From assembly GCF_000784735.1 (NCBI RefSeq), contig NZ_JSYG01000037.1, forward strand, positions 62,001 to 126,000: 64,000 nucleotides of DNA, given 5' to 3'. Of the stretch, positions 1 to 11,835 are shown piece after piece. The position numbers were made by a program, and so were the translations under genes. Positions within the stretch are counted from its first letter, which is position 1. Each line of letters opens with the position of its first letter. The DNA is from Dickeya undicola. Lineage in GTDB: Bacteria > Pseudomonadota > Gammaproteobacteria > Enterobacterales > Enterobacteriaceae. The notes below the pieces were generated by a model. That model had not been told where the DNA came from. It did no database searches and saw nothing but the letters and a program-made list of their open reading frames with translations.

Positions 1-693
1 CAGGTACTTTGGGGTGCCATCACCCATAACCCTGCCACCGAACGCAATGACCCGTCCGCGTTTATCACGGATAGGAAACATCACCCGATCGCGAAAACGA
101 TCGTAAGTACGACCATTCTCGTTGGTCACCAACATACCTGCGTCAGTCAGCGTCGTTTTATCGTCACTGTTGCGCCCGAAACGTTTTAACGCGTTATCCC
201 ACCCTGGCAGTGTACACCCGATGGCGAAATGCCGGATGACATCATCGCTCAAGCCTCGTCTGGCCAGATACTCTCTGGCTGGCGTACCGGCAGGTTGGTT
301 CAGAGTATGTTGGTAAAAAGCGCTTAATTGTTCCATCAGCTCGTATAAACTTTGCCGTTGATGGCGTTCGAGCTGGGTCGGGCCGGTGCCTGCCTCGTAA
401 GGAACGTCCAGACCGTGCATTGCAGCCAGTTCTTCAATGCTTTCAACAAATTCCAGACGGTCATAATTCATCAGGAAATCAATGGCGTTGCCGTGGGCAC
501 CGCAGCCGAAGCAATGGTAGAACTGCTTGTCACCGTTAACGGTGAACGAAGGGGTTTTCTCGTGGTGGAACGGGCAACACGCGTGATAATTCTTGCCCTG
601 CTTTTTCAGTTTGACGCGCGCATCGATCAGGTCAACGATGTCGGTGCGGGCCAGCAGGTCATTAATAAATACGCGGGGAATACGTCCAGCCAT
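1..693 (-). CDS. dnaG: DNA primase, N-terminal part (cut by window edge)
   Basis: DnaG makes the RNA primers for Okazaki fragments at the replication fork. The 231 codons present begin MAGRIPRVFINDLL and include the CHC2-type zinc-binding domain, with the ligands in HACCPFHHEKTPSF and YHCFGCGAHGN, at about residues 38-65. The start of the RNA polymerase (TOPRIM-preceding) domain follows, up to GDGTPKYL at the window edge. The catalytic TOPRIM and the DnaB-binding domain lie outside. The gene sits downstream of rpsU on the same strand, as in the rpsU-dnaG-rpoD macromolecular synthesis operon. The start is the ATG whose complement is at 691-693. Confidence 0.97.
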   Translation of the reverse strand, partial: MAGRIPRVFINDLLARTDIVDLIDARVKLKKQGKNYHACCPFHHEKTPSFTVNGDKQFYHCFGCGAHGNAIDFLMNYDRLEFVESIEELAAMHGLDVPYEAGTGPTQLERHQRQSLYELMEQLSAFYQHTLNQPAGTPAREYLARRGLSDDVIRHFAIGCTLPGWDNALKRFGRNSDDKTTLTDAGMLVTNENGRTYDRFRDRVMFPIRDKRGRVIAFGGRVMGDGTPKYL

Positions 694-730
694 AAGCCCC
701 TTATCTATATACGTTTATAAACGACAATAA

Positions 731-758
731 GCCGCGCATTCCTTTCGGAAAGCACGGC
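731..758 (-). terminator. Hairpin between rpsU and dnaG (T1-like attenuator)
   Basis: Read on the minus strand, a 12-base arm at 758-747 pairs imperfectly (one G-U, one mismatch) with 742-731 around a GAAA tetraloop. It is followed by TTATTGTCG. In E. coli an internal terminator at this place lowers dnaG expression relative to rpsU; the same role is inferred here. Confidence 0.6.
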
Positions 759-820
759 CTTCGTATGCAACTGCTAAGTCTGCGGATTAATCACGCGGTG
801 GAGGATAACCCTCCAGAAAA

Positions 821-1048
<228 letters not shown>

Positions 1049-1103
1049 TCAGTAAATTCGGTTTGCTGCTGGCCTTGTGCCAGCCTTTTCAAAATGGTGC
1101 GGA

Positions 1104-1133
1104 ATTCTACTGCAACTGTGGCGCGTTTGTAAA
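1104..1133 (-). promoter_or_regulatory. Sigma-70 promoter for rpsU operon
   Basis: On the minus strand TTTACA (complement of 1128-1133) is followed after 18 bases by TAGAAT (complement of 1104-1109), 67 bases upstream of the rpsU start. Both hexamers are near consensus. Confidence 0.65.
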
Positions 1134-1264
1134 GTGCATCGGCGATCATAAAACGTGCGGTGCCGGTTCGCTCGTCTGTGGGCTGGCTTATGATAGACTA
1201 TGCCGCGCCTGAATCAAGCAGCCGTGGCGGGCCGCCGTAAATGTAACCGAGAGTGAAAATAGCA

Positions 1265-2278
1265 ATGCGCGTATTGGGTATTGAAACATCCTGCGATGAA
1301 ACCGGGGTCGCGATTTATGACACGCAGGCCGGGCTACTGGCGAATCAGCTTTACAGCCAGGTGAAGTTGCACGCCGATTATGGCGGCGTGGTGCCTGAGC
1401 TGGCCTCTCGCGATCATGTTCGCAAGACCGTGCCGCTGATTCAGGCAGCGTTGCATGACGCCGGGTTACAGCACAGTGATATCGATGGTGTCGCTTACAC
1501 CGCTGGTCCGGGGCTGGTCGGTGCGTTGCTGGTCGGTGCGACGGTAGGGCGTTCGCTGGCGTTTGCCTGGAATGTGCCAGCCATACCGGTGCATCACATG
1601 GAAGGGCATTTGCTGGCACCGATGCTGGAAGATAACCCACCGGCGTTTCCGTTTGTCGCGTTGCTGGTGTCTGGCGGGCATACCCAGTTGATAAGCGTAA
1701 CTGGGATTGGTGAATACCGTTTGCTGGGGGAATCCATTGACGATGCGGCTGGCGAGGCGTTCGATAAAACCGCTAAGCTGCTGGGGCTGGATTATCCCGG
1801 CGGGCCGCTGCTGTCGAAAATGGCGCAAAGCGGGCATTCTGACCGTTTTGTTTTTCCCCGGCCGATGACCGATCGACCTGGCCTGGATTTTAGTTTCTCA
1901 GGGCTGAAAACTTTCGCTGCCAATACTATCCGTGAAAACGGCAGCGATCCGCAGACACAGGCGGATATCGCGCGGGCGTTTGAAGATGCGGTGGTAGATA
2001 CGCTGGCTATTAAATGCCGCCGAGCGCTTGATGAGACAGGGTTTAGTCGGCTGGTGATGGCGGGTGGTGTGAGTGCTAACCGGACATTACGCCAGCGGTT
2101 GGCTGAGATCATGGCAAAGCGGGGCGGTGAGGTGTTTTATGCTCGCCCAGAATTCTGTACCGATAATGGTGCCATGATTGCCTATGCAGGAGCAGTTCGT
2201 CTTACCCAAGGCGTGACGGATGATCTGAGTATTACTGTTCGGCCGCGTTGGCCGTTGGCTGAATTGCCCGCGCTGTGA
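1265..2278 (+). CDS. tsaD: tRNA N6-adenosine threonylcarbamoyltransferase TsaD
   Basis: TsaD transfers threonylcarbamoyl from TC-AMP to A37 of tRNAs that read ANN codons, working with TsaB and TsaE in the cytoplasm. The ATG at 1265 gives 337 residues, the usual enterobacterial length, starting [19 protein letters not shown]. An in-frame GTG at 1253 would add four residues and is less likely. The metal-binding histidines are seen in VHHMEGH (His111 and His115), and the nucleotide-binding ASKHA motifs include LVSGGHTQL and [12 protein letters not shown]. It is divergent from rpsU, as in E. coli. Confidence 0.97.
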   Translation: MRVLGIETSCDETGVAIYDTQAGLLANQLYSQVKLHADYGGVVPELASRDHVRKTVPLIQAALHDAGLQHSDIDGVAYTAGPGLVGALLVGATVGRSLAFAWNVPAIPVHHMEGHLLAPMLEDNPPAFPFVALLVSGGHTQLISVTGIGEYRLLGESIDDAAGEAFDKTAKLLGLDYPGGPLLSKMAQSGHSDRFVFPRPMTDRPGLDFSFSGLKTFAANTIRENGSDPQTQADIARAFEDAVVDTLAIKCRRALDETGFSRLVMAGGVSANRTLRQRLAEIMAKRGGEVFYARPEFCTDNGAMIAYAGAVRLTQGVTDDLSITVRPRWPLAELPAL

Positions 2279-2290
2279 TTTTCTGGCTAT

Positions 2291-2317
2291 ACCGCCCCAA
2301 CCGTATGGCGGGGCGGT
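2291..2317. terminator. GC-rich hairpin between convergent tsaD and argR
   Basis: ACCGCCCC (2291-2298) pairs perfectly with GGGGCGGT (2310-2317). There is no T-run on either side, so termination may be weak or Rho-aided. It fills the 45-base gap between the two converging genes. Confidence 0.45.
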
Positions 2318-2323
2318 GGCGCA

Positions 2324-2794
2324 TCACAGTTCCTGTTCAAACAATACCAGTATGGCTTCATACAGTTGCTTGACGCTAAAGCCGCGGGCTGGGGTAGTGA
2401 AAATAGTATCATCGCCAGCGATAGTGCCGAGAATCCCTTCCGATTTACCCAGTGAGTCGAGCAGACGAGCGATTAACTGTGCTGCGCCAGGGCTGGTGTG
2501 AATCACGACCACCGCGTCGTTGTAATCTACATCCAATACCAGGTTTTTTAGCGGACTGGTGGTGGTGGGAACACCCAGTTCGACTGGCAGACAGTAAACC
2601 ATCTCCATTTTCGCGTTGCGGGTACGTACTGCGCCAAACTTGGTCAGCATACGGGATACCTTGGACTGGTTGATATTCTCAAACCCATCGTCCTGCAGTG
2701 CCTGCACAATTTCGCTTTGCGAACTAAATTTCTCTTCTTTTAACAGCGCTTTGAACGCTTTAACCAGATCTTCTTGTTTAGTGGAGTTACGCAT
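2324..2794 (-). CDS. argR: Arginine repressor ArgR
   Basis: ArgR is the arginine-sensing hexameric repressor of the arginine regulon and an accessory factor for XerCD recombination at plasmid cer sites. The start at 2794 ([14 protein letters not shown]) gives 156 residues, the family length. A longer in-frame opening upstream is non-coding. The N-terminal winged helix contains [15 protein letters not shown]. The C-terminal arginine-binding and oligomerisation core contains [18 protein letters not shown] and [10 protein letters not shown]. It is divergent from mdh, an arrangement common in the order. Two ARG boxes overlap its own promoter, so it should autoregulate. Confidence 0.98.
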   Translation of the reverse strand: MRNSTKQEDLVKAFKALLKEEKFSSQSEIVQALQDDGFENINQSKVSRMLTKFGAVRTRNAKMEMVYCLPVELGVPTTTSPLKNLVLDVDYNDAVVVIHTSPGAAQLIARLLDSLGKSEGILGTIAGDDTIFTTPARGFSVKQLYEAILVLFEQEL

Positions 2795-4226
<1,432 letters not shown>

Positions 4227-4254
4227 TCACCTCTGTGTGATACATCGGGTTAAT

Positions 4255-4287
4255 AAGGCCGGAGTCTCTTCTCCGGCCTTTCTTTTT
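4255..4287 (+). terminator. Rho-independent terminator of mdh
   Basis: A perfect 10-base stem (AAGGCCGGAG at 4255-4264 with CTCCGGCCTT at 4271-4280) around a 6-base loop is followed by TCTTTTT. Confidence 0.9.
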
Positions 4288-4296
4288 CCGTCAGTA

Positions 4297-4578
4297 TTAT
4301 TCGGATTGCGGATCAGACTGCGGGCGGATCAATTTTTTACGATCGAGCAGTTCTTGTGTTTCTGGATCGTAATAACGGCTTGGCCATATTTCCGATGGGT
4401 GAATACCCAAGGCGTCGGCTATTAACCATTCTCCCTTCGGCCATGGGCGAGATAAAGCATTTGCCAGCGTAGAAGAGCTTAACCCGGCTGCTCGTGATAC
4501 GGCTGCGAGCGTTGTCCCTTTCTTTCTCAGTGCCGCAATAATATCGGCAGGATGCCAGTCATTTTTCCTTGAATTCAT
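4297..4578 (-). CDS. sfsB: Ner-like DNA-binding regulator SfsB/Nlp
   Basis: The product has 93 residues from the start MNSRKNDWHPADII at 4578, preceded by an AAGGGAAGG Shine-Dalgarno. An upstream in-frame extension lacks family support. It matches phage Mu Ner and E. coli SfsB (Nlp). The shared features are DWHPADIIAALRKKG, a lambda-repressor-like helix-turn-helix with TLANALSRPWPKGE, and the signature EIWPSRY. Mu Ner is a 75-residue negative regulator of early transcription; SfsB has been linked to maltose gene control. Here it is divergent from two Mu-type DNA-binding genes across an AT-rich operator-like region. Its chromosomal target is not known from the sequence. Confidence 0.9.
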   Translation of the reverse strand: MNSRKNDWHPADIIAALRKKGTTLAAVSRAAGLSSSTLANALSRPWPKGEWLIADALGIHPSEIWPSRYYDPETQELLDRKKLIRPQSDPQSE

Positions 4579-4667
4579 AATCCTTCCCTTATTGCTATTA
4601 AGACAACAGCGTATTAATGGTATAACTAACGGCTCATGGTGAATGGTTTCGCTAACCAAAAGCCATT

Positions 4668-4718
4668 ATTTGGAAATAATATAGCACCAATTTCCTTAAT
4701 ATTTCCAAATTAATTTCC
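4668..4718. promoter_or_regulatory. Phased ATTTCC repeats and 11-base inverted repeat
   Basis: This lies in the 188-base gap between divergent sfsB and the first Mu-type gene. ATTTCC occurs at 4690, 4701 and 4713, in steps of 11 and 12 bases (about one helical turn), and inverted (GGAAAT) at 4672. ATTTGGAAATA (4668-4678) and TATTTCCAAAT (4700-4710) form a perfect inverted repeat 32 bases apart. On the minus strand a TATATT (-10-like) sits between the arms. The layout suggests operators for the Ner-like or Mu-type proteins; binding is inferred. Confidence 0.55.
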
Positions 4719-4766
4719 TAATGGATCTGAATAGGTAACGAGTATCACTATCGGGATGAAAAGGAC

Positions 4767-5153
4767 ATGAAAAAAGAGTGGTTTGCGACCAGCGAATTGG
4801 TTGGTATTGGCGGACTTCCTAAATCACGGCAAGGATTGAATAAGCGAGCCCGAGAAGATGGTTGGGAAAAGCGTCGCCGTAAAGGTGTACAGGGACGAGG
4901 GGTAGAATATTCTATCCATAGCTTGCCTCAGTCTGTTCAGCAAACACTGCTGATGCAGGAAACGTCAGGTGAATATTCGGCAAAGCCGTCCGACATGCTG
5001 TCAGTCTGGATCCAGATTTACCATCAGTTATCTGTCCCGGAACGGGAAAAACTGATTGCGCATATCATGCGTGAAGGTGTGTCTGCCACGCTGAAACAGC
5101 TGGGTCTTGCTAATACAGCAAGCGCGACTTTGATAAAAGATTTTTCTGATTAA
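4767..5153 (+). CDS. Mu-type DNA-binding protein, copy 1 (c-repressor/MuA N-domain-like)
   Basis: The 128-residue protein has a winged-helix domain at residues 1-62 like the end-terminal DNA-binding domain of phage Mu transposase and Mu repressor (HTH_Tnp_Mu_1 family). Shared landmarks with MuA are GLPK, the GW pair, the basic R-x-R-x-GV-x-G stretch, VEY and SLP. No catalytic DDE domain follows. Residues 80-112 (WIQIYHQLSVPEREKLIAHI) are an amphipathic helical tail shared with the next gene, perhaps for oligomerisation. The start has AAAAGGAC upstream. It is divergent from the Ner-like gene, as c is from ner in Mu, so a repressor role is the best guess. Target genes are unknown. Confidence 0.8.
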   Translation: MKKEWFATSELVGIGGLPKSRQGLNKRAREDGWEKRRRKGVQGRGVEYSIHSLPQSVQQTLLMQETSGEYSAKPSDMLSVWIQIYHQLSVPEREKLIAHIMREGVSATLKQLGLANTASATLIKDFSD

Positions 5154-5161
5154 GTGACTCA

Positions 5162-5199
5162 GCCATTCCCGATTTTCTGTATTGTGGAATGGCTTTCTC
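5162..5199 (+). terminator. Terminator after first Mu-type gene
   Basis: GCCATTCC (5162-5169) pairs with GGAATGGC (5186-5193) and is followed by TTTCTCTTCTC. It separates the two paralogues into independent transcription units. The remaining 160 bases before copy 2 are AT-rich, with one ATTTCC (5205-5210) and one GGAAAC (5308-5313). Confidence 0.7.
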
Positions 5200-5379
5200 T
5201 TCTCATTTCCCCCATCTGATTTCTTTTCGAAGAGTTTTTCTGATCGTAATTAATACTCCCTTTAACACTATTGCATTAGTGGTTTGAATAAAATTGGTCT
5301 ATTATATGGAAACGTAATTGCTGTTTTGGTCATCTGATTACGTATTCATATCAGGAACGAGATGAAAGGGAGAGTGATG

Positions 5380-5760
5380 ATGGAAAAGGCATGGTTTACT
5401 ACGAATGAATTATTAGGTGTGGCAGGGTTGCCAAAATCTCGCCAGGGGCTCAATAAAAGAGCGAAGGAACATGGCTGGGAGAAACGGCGTCGCAAAGGCG
5501 TTCAGGGTAAAGGCGTCGAATACGCGATCTGGAGCTTGCCGGAGGAGGTGAAAACCAGCCTCATGCAGGAAACCCCGCCCGACTACATCTACGCCGGAAG
5601 AGCGGCGACGGTTCAGGAGCATACCTGGATACAGATTTACCACCAGCTTTCCGTGGAAGAACGTACCCGGTTGATTGGACATATTCTGCGTGAAGGGGCG
5701 ATGGGAATGCTGGCCCGCTTGGAAAGCGGGCCGCAGGAATACAAAAATAAAGGGGAATGA
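5380..5760 (+). CDS. Mu-type DNA-binding protein, copy 2
   Basis: This is a paralogue of the gene at 4767, with 126 residues from the ATG at 5380. In-frame ATGs at 5362 and 5377 are possible, but MEKAWFTTNELLG at 5380 aligns with MKKEWFATSELVG and has GGGAG seven bases upstream. The recognition region is almost identical to copy 1: GLPKSRQGLNKRA and GWEKRRRKGVQG are unchanged. The tail motif WIQIYHQLSV is also identical, while the linker (residues 65-80) differs freely. This predicts the same DNA specificity and perhaps mixed oligomers. Its stop is one base from the end of convergent ispB, with no terminator visible between them. Confidence 0.8.
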   Translation: MEKAWFTTNELLGVAGLPKSRQGLNKRAKEHGWEKRRRKGVQGKGVEYAIWSLPEEVKTSLMQETPPDYIYAGRAATVQEHTWIQIYHQLSVEERTRLIGHILREGAMGMLARLESGPQEYKNKGE

Positions 5761-5761
5761 C

Positions 5762-6733
5762 TCAGAAGTCGCGTTGTACCGCGAGATGAGCCAGACCTTC
5801 AAGCGCCGTGCGAAAATCACTGGCAGGCAGACACTGAAGCGCGGTAATGGCTTTGTCTGCTTCTTCTTCGGCTCTTTGTCGGGTGTAAGTCAAGGAGCCG
5901 CAGGATTGCATGGCTGCCAACACGGGCTCCAGCAAATGGCGCCCATTACCTTCCTCAATTGCCTGACGAATCATGGCGCGTTGTTCTTCGTTGCCGTGAT
6001 GCATGGCGTGCAGCAACGGCAGTGTGGGTTTGCCTTCATTCAGATCGTCGCCGGTATTTTTTCCCAGCGTTTTGCCGTCGGCGCTGTAGTCGAGCAAGTC
6101 ATCAATCAATTGGAAGGCGGTGCCGAGGTAGCGACCGTAATCCTGTAACGCCTGTTCCTGCTCGCTGCTGGCATCCGACAAAATGGCGGATGACTGCGCG
6201 GCTGCCTCGAACAGCCGGGCTGTCTTGCTGTAAATCACCCGCATGTAGCTGTCTTCGGTAATGTCCGGATCGTTGCAGTTCATGAGCTGGAGTACTTCAC
6301 CTTCCGCAATGACGTTAACGGCGTCGGACATCACCGACATGACACGCAGCGAAGCCAGACTGGTCATCATCTGAAATGCACGGGTATAAATAAAGTCGCC
6401 TACCAGCACACTGGCGGCATTGCCGAAGGCGGCGTTTGCCGTGGCTTTTCCCCGACGCATATCGGATTCGTCTACGACATCGTCATGAAGGAGCGTTGCG
6501 GTGTGGATGAATTCAATCAGCGCGGCAACGGAAATGTGTTTGTCACCCTGGTAGTTCAGCGCTCTGGCGGTTAATACCGCAATCATAGGTCGGATACGCT
6601 TGCCACCACCGCTGATGATGTAATTTCCTAACTGATTGATCAGGACAACGTCGGAGTTGAGCTGATCCAGTATGGTCTGGTTGACGGCGGCCATATCCTG
6701 TGCGCTTAACGCTGTGATTTGCTCTAAGTTCAT
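5762..6733 (-). CDS. ispB: Octaprenyl diphosphate synthase
   Basis: IspB extends farnesyl diphosphate with isopentenyl diphosphate units to make the C40 side chain of ubiquinone-8 and menaquinone-8. The protein has 323 residues, as in the family. The two aspartate-rich motifs are DDVVD at residues 84-88 and DDLLD at 211-215, and the GGKRIRP diphosphate-binding loop is near residue 43. It is essential in E. coli. It is divergent from rplU-rpmA, as in other enterobacteria. Its 3' end touches the second Mu-type gene, which is inserted where sfsB directly follows ispB in E. coli. Confidence 0.97.
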   Translation of the reverse strand: MNLEQITALSAQDMAAVNQTILDQLNSDVVLINQLGNYIISGGGKRIRPMIAVLTARALNYQGDKHISVAALIEFIHTATLLHDDVVDESDMRRGKATANAAFGNAASVLVGDFIYTRAFQMMTSLASLRVMSVMSDAVNVIAEGEVLQLMNCNDPDITEDSYMRVIYSKTARLFEAAAQSSAILSDASSEQEQALQDYGRYLGTAFQLIDDLLDYSADGKTLGKNTGDDLNEGKPTLPLLHAMHHGNEEQRAMIRQAIEEGNGRHLLEPVLAAMQSCGSLTYTRQRAEEEADKAITALQCLPASDFRTALEGLAHLAVQRDF

Positions 6734-6892
6734 TGTTTCTGCCAGCTGATTGCTTCTGTTTCTGCCGTGAAAATGCTGATGGTGTCGGCACTGAAAAGGG
6801 GAACGTTAGGGCTGATTGTACTTGAAAAACGGCGCAGATAAACGGCAGTTCATGGGTTGTATCCTTTTTCTTCACATTGATTGATTCTAGGC

Positions 6893-7305
<413 letters not shown>

Positions 7306-7312
7306 GTTCTAG

Positions 7313-7582
<270 letters not shown>

Positions 7583-7606
7583 TTTCTCGGTATCAGGTTG
7601 AATAAT

Positions 7607-7636
7607 AAAGCCCTGCAACTTGTTGCAGGGCTTTTT
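7607..7636 (+). terminator. Terminator of rplU-rpmA
   Basis: AAAGCCCTGCAAC pairs with GTTGCAGGGCTTT around a short loop and is followed by a T-run. Confidence 0.9.
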
Positions 7637-7705
7637 ACATTTGCGCGGTGCACAATATAGAGATACGCGCACAATACAGAAATCGATAAAAGAACAGGTA
7701 ATGTG

Positions 7706-8650
7706 ATGAAACAGAATGCTGTCATCGGATTTTGTCTGGCGCTGACTACCGCCATATGTTGGGGGGCGCTGCCAATCGCGATGAAACAGGTTCTGGTTGC
7801 GATGGAGCCTTATACCATCGTCTGGTATCGCTTTTTGATCGCATCTGTTGGACTGTGGGTTTTCCTGTACAGCAAAAAAGCATTGCCAACACTACGGATA
7901 TTTGATCATCAGCGGTGGTGGATCCTGCTGTTGATCGCTACCGGTGGGTTGCTGGGCAATTTCGTGCTGTTCAGTTCATCTTTGCAATATCTGAGCCCGA
8001 CGGCGTCGCAAGTGATCGGACAGTTGTCGACGGTGGGGTTGATGGTTGCCAGCGTTGTGATCCTCAAAGAGAAGATGCGGGTGACCCAAATCATCGGTGC
8101 CGGGATACTGATTTGCGGATTACTGATGTTTTTCAACAATAGCCTGGTGGAGCTTTTTACCCGGCTGACGGATTACACCTTCGGGATATTGCTGGGTGTG
8201 GCGGCGTCCACGGTATGGGTGGCCTATGGTGTGGCGCAAAAGGTGTTACTGCGTCGTCTGACTTCGCAACAACTGCTTTTTTTGCTGTATATGCTCTGTG
8301 TTCTATTTATTACCCCGTTGGCAAAACCGGGTGTGATTTTCCAACTCACTGGCTGGCAACTGGCTTGTTTGCTGTTTTGTGGTGCGAATACGCTGGTGGG
8401 ATACGGGGCGCTGGCGGAGGCCATGGCGCGCTGGCAGGCTGCGCAGGTGAGTACCATCATCACAATGACGCCATTGTTTACGCTGCTTTTTTCGGATTTA
8501 TTGTCAATGGCCTGGCCTTCGGTATTTGCCGCACCGGCCCTCAATCTGCTGGGGTACATTGGCGCTTTTGTCGTGGTGAGTGGTGCCATGTTTTCTGCGA
8601 TTGGGCATCGGCTGATCACATTAAAGCGCAACAAGCGCCCGATGGTTTGA
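7706..8650 (+). CDS. yhbE: EamA/DMT-family inner-membrane transporter YhbE
   Basis: The 314-residue, ten-helix membrane protein is made of two EamA repeats (about residues 5-140 and 155-295). It closely matches E. coli YhbE; conserved stretches are LTTAICWGALPIAMKQV, LQYLSPTASQVIGQL and GYGALAEAMARWQAAQ. The family exports small metabolites or amino acids, but the substrate of YhbE is not established. The ATG at 7706 is chosen over the GTG just before it because of the AGG at normal spacing. It lies between rpmA and obgE, as in E. coli. Confidence 0.93.
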   Translation: MKQNAVIGFCLALTTAICWGALPIAMKQVLVAMEPYTIVWYRFLIASVGLWVFLYSKKALPTLRIFDHQRWWILLLIATGGLLGNFVLFSSSLQYLSPTASQVIGQLSTVGLMVASVVILKEKMRVTQIIGAGILICGLLMFFNNSLVELFTRLTDYTFGILLGVAASTVWVAYGVAQKVLLRRLTSQQLLFLLYMLCVLFITPLAKPGVIFQLTGWQLACLLFCGANTLVGYGALAEAMARWQAAQVSTIITMTPLFTLLFSDLLSMAWPSVFAAPALNLLGYIGAFVVVSGAMFSAIGHRLITLKRNKRPMV

Positions 8651-8845
8651 TGAGGCAGGCGGATACGCTGAATAAGAAGTGGCAAAGCGAATCAGGGCTG
8701 ATTATTTTTAATACAGGTGAAATCCTTTCGCCAAGCAGGTACAATCAGCGCCCTTTTATCGGAACGGTTCTGATGCGTCGGTTTTTCAGTGGCAGGTGAC
8801 ATACTGCGGTTATCTGTCATCAACCCAATTCGTTGAGCCAAAGAG

Positions 8846-10081
<1,236 letters not shown>

Positions 10082-10143
10082 TCGCCATCAGGCCATCTGA
10101 GTGGTGGCCAAAAGAAAAATTTGCTTGTTAGTTGTGTATGTTT

Positions 10144-10178
10144 CCCTTATCCGCTGAGCAGATAAGGGAATTTTTTAT
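10144..10178. terminator. Terminator between convergent obgE and dacB
   Basis: CCCTTATC (10144-10151) pairs with GATAAGGG (10161-10168), followed on the plus strand by AATTTTTTATTTTT. It serves obgE; an A-rich opposite flank is absent. Confidence 0.85.
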
Positions 10179-10185
10179 TTTTCAG

Positions 10186-11619
10186 CTAGTTGTTTTGGTA
10201 TATGTCTTTGTAAACGCGGCTTTCGAAACGAACCAGCGGAATGCGACGTTCTTTTTGATCTTCTGGTGGAACCGCGTAACCGGAAAGATACTGTACAAAG
10301 GCCATTCGCTGGCCGCTGGCGGTAGTGATAAAGCCTGCCAGGTTGTACACTCCTTGCAACGCGCCCGTTTTGGCCGAGACTTTTCCATCAAGCCCAGCCT
10401 CATGCAGACCTGCACGATAGCGCAATGTCCCGTCATAGCCTGCCAGCGGCAGCATCTTAATGTAATTCAACTCATTATCGTGTTGAGCAATATACTGTAG
10501 CACCTGCATCATGGTTGCTGGTGATATCAGGTTATGTCTGGATAAGCCCGAGCCGTCGACGATGATGGTGTTGCCCAGGTCGATTCCTGCTTTCTGACGT
10601 AGGATCTGGCGAACGGCGTCAGCACCAGCACGCCAGGTTCCTGGGACCTTGAAACGTTCATGCCCGATGGTGCGAAATACCGTATCGGCAATCATGTTGT
10701 CCGATTTTTTCAGCATGGTGGTTAGCAGTTCATGCAACGGTTCCGATTCGGTTTGCGCCAATACGGTGCCCGGAGCGCCAGGCAGTGATTGTCGACGCAG
10801 ACTGCCGATGACGCGGATGTCTGCCTGCTGTAATTCGTCTTTCACGATCGCACCGGCGTAACTGGCACCATCCTGTATGGCGAACGCCAGTGGTAACGGT
10901 TCGGCACGTTGTGTCAGGCAGCCAGTAACGGTAAAGCGATTGAGTTCACCTGGTACGACATCCAACTCGCAATACTGAGCGTCCGGTGAGCCTTTCGCCA
11001 GAGTACGAACCTCGCTGAACATCTGCACCGGATAATAGGAGGCGACGCGAATAAATGCGTTATCGCCTGCTTTGGGGGCGCTGTAGAGTGAGATGGAAAA
11101 ACAGTTTTTGTCGACAATCGCGGCAGCAGGCGGTGCACTGAAACATTGTGTCATATCGTTCCAGGGCCAGCCGGGCGCTTTGTCGTGGCTGGCGAATACG
11201 GATGTATCGATCAGGACGTCACCGCTGATTTCCCGAATTCCCCGTTTCTTGAGTTCCTGTACCATGTTACGGAGTTGCTGTCGTTTCAGCGATGGATCGC
11301 CGCTGAAACGCACCGCCAGATTACCGCGTAGCACCCCGTTGGCGATCGTACCGGTGCTTTCCATCGTGGTGACGAAACGGTAATCCGGCCCCAGTTGCAA
11401 CAACGCCGCCAGCGCAGTGATCACTTTCTGCGTACTGGCAGGTAGCGCCATCTGCTGGCTGTGATAATCGACAGTCGGGGTAGATGCTCCGATTTTTTGC
11501 ACCACCAGTGCCAGATTGGCTCCATCGGGCAGGTATTTGGTGTACTCGTCAATGGGGGCAGCATTGGCCTGTAGGACAACCGCGCAGGCAAAACCGGTCA
11601 GAATCGATGAAAAACGCAT
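10186..11619 (-). CDS. dacB: D-alanyl-D-alanine carboxypeptidase/endopeptidase PBP4
   Basis: PBP4 is a class C low-molecular-weight penicillin-binding protein that trims or cleaves peptidoglycan cross-bridges in the periplasm. The 477-residue precursor has a signal peptide with cleavage expected after QANA (residue 20). The active-site triads are SxxK at Ser62-Lys65 (ASTQK), SxN (SGLSRHN) and KTG (SAKTGAL). The large insertion between the first two motifs, typical of PBP4, is present. It is divergent from greA, as in E. coli. Confidence 0.97.
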   Translation of the reverse strand: MRFSSILTGFACAVVLQANAAPIDEYTKYLPDGANLALVVQKIGASTPTVDYHSQQMALPASTQKVITALAALLQLGPDYRFVTTMESTGTIANGVLRGNLAVRFSGDPSLKRQQLRNMVQELKKRGIREISGDVLIDTSVFASHDKAPGWPWNDMTQCFSAPPAAAIVDKNCFSISLYSAPKAGDNAFIRVASYYPVQMFSEVRTLAKGSPDAQYCELDVVPGELNRFTVTGCLTQRAEPLPLAFAIQDGASYAGAIVKDELQQADIRVIGSLRRQSLPGAPGTVLAQTESEPLHELLTTMLKKSDNMIADTVFRTIGHERFKVPGTWRAGADAVRQILRQKAGIDLGNTIIVDGSGLSRHNLISPATMMQVLQYIAQHDNELNYIKMLPLAGYDGTLRYRAGLHEAGLDGKVSAKTGALQGVYNLAGFITTASGQRMAFVQYLSGYAVPPEDQKERRIPLVRFESRVYKDIYQNN

Positions 11620-11835
11620 AATCTCAATTAAGTACAGGGTAACGTGGTGGTCATACTACGGCGCATCAAGGGATAAAGTAAACGATGACCCTGGTGGAAC
11701 TCTGGGGTAAAATGCGTATCAAAATGCAAAAACGCGTCTGGCCTGGAAGGAATGTTCCGGGCGAGGCTATTTTTGTTTAAATTGTCAGGATGACGGTAAC
11801 GTGAGCCGTACGGATTTTTTAGAGGTAGTGACGAT

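Noticed and set aside
1253-1264. GTG at 1253 as the tsaD start
   Set aside because: The ATG at 1265 gives the exact family length and N-terminus.
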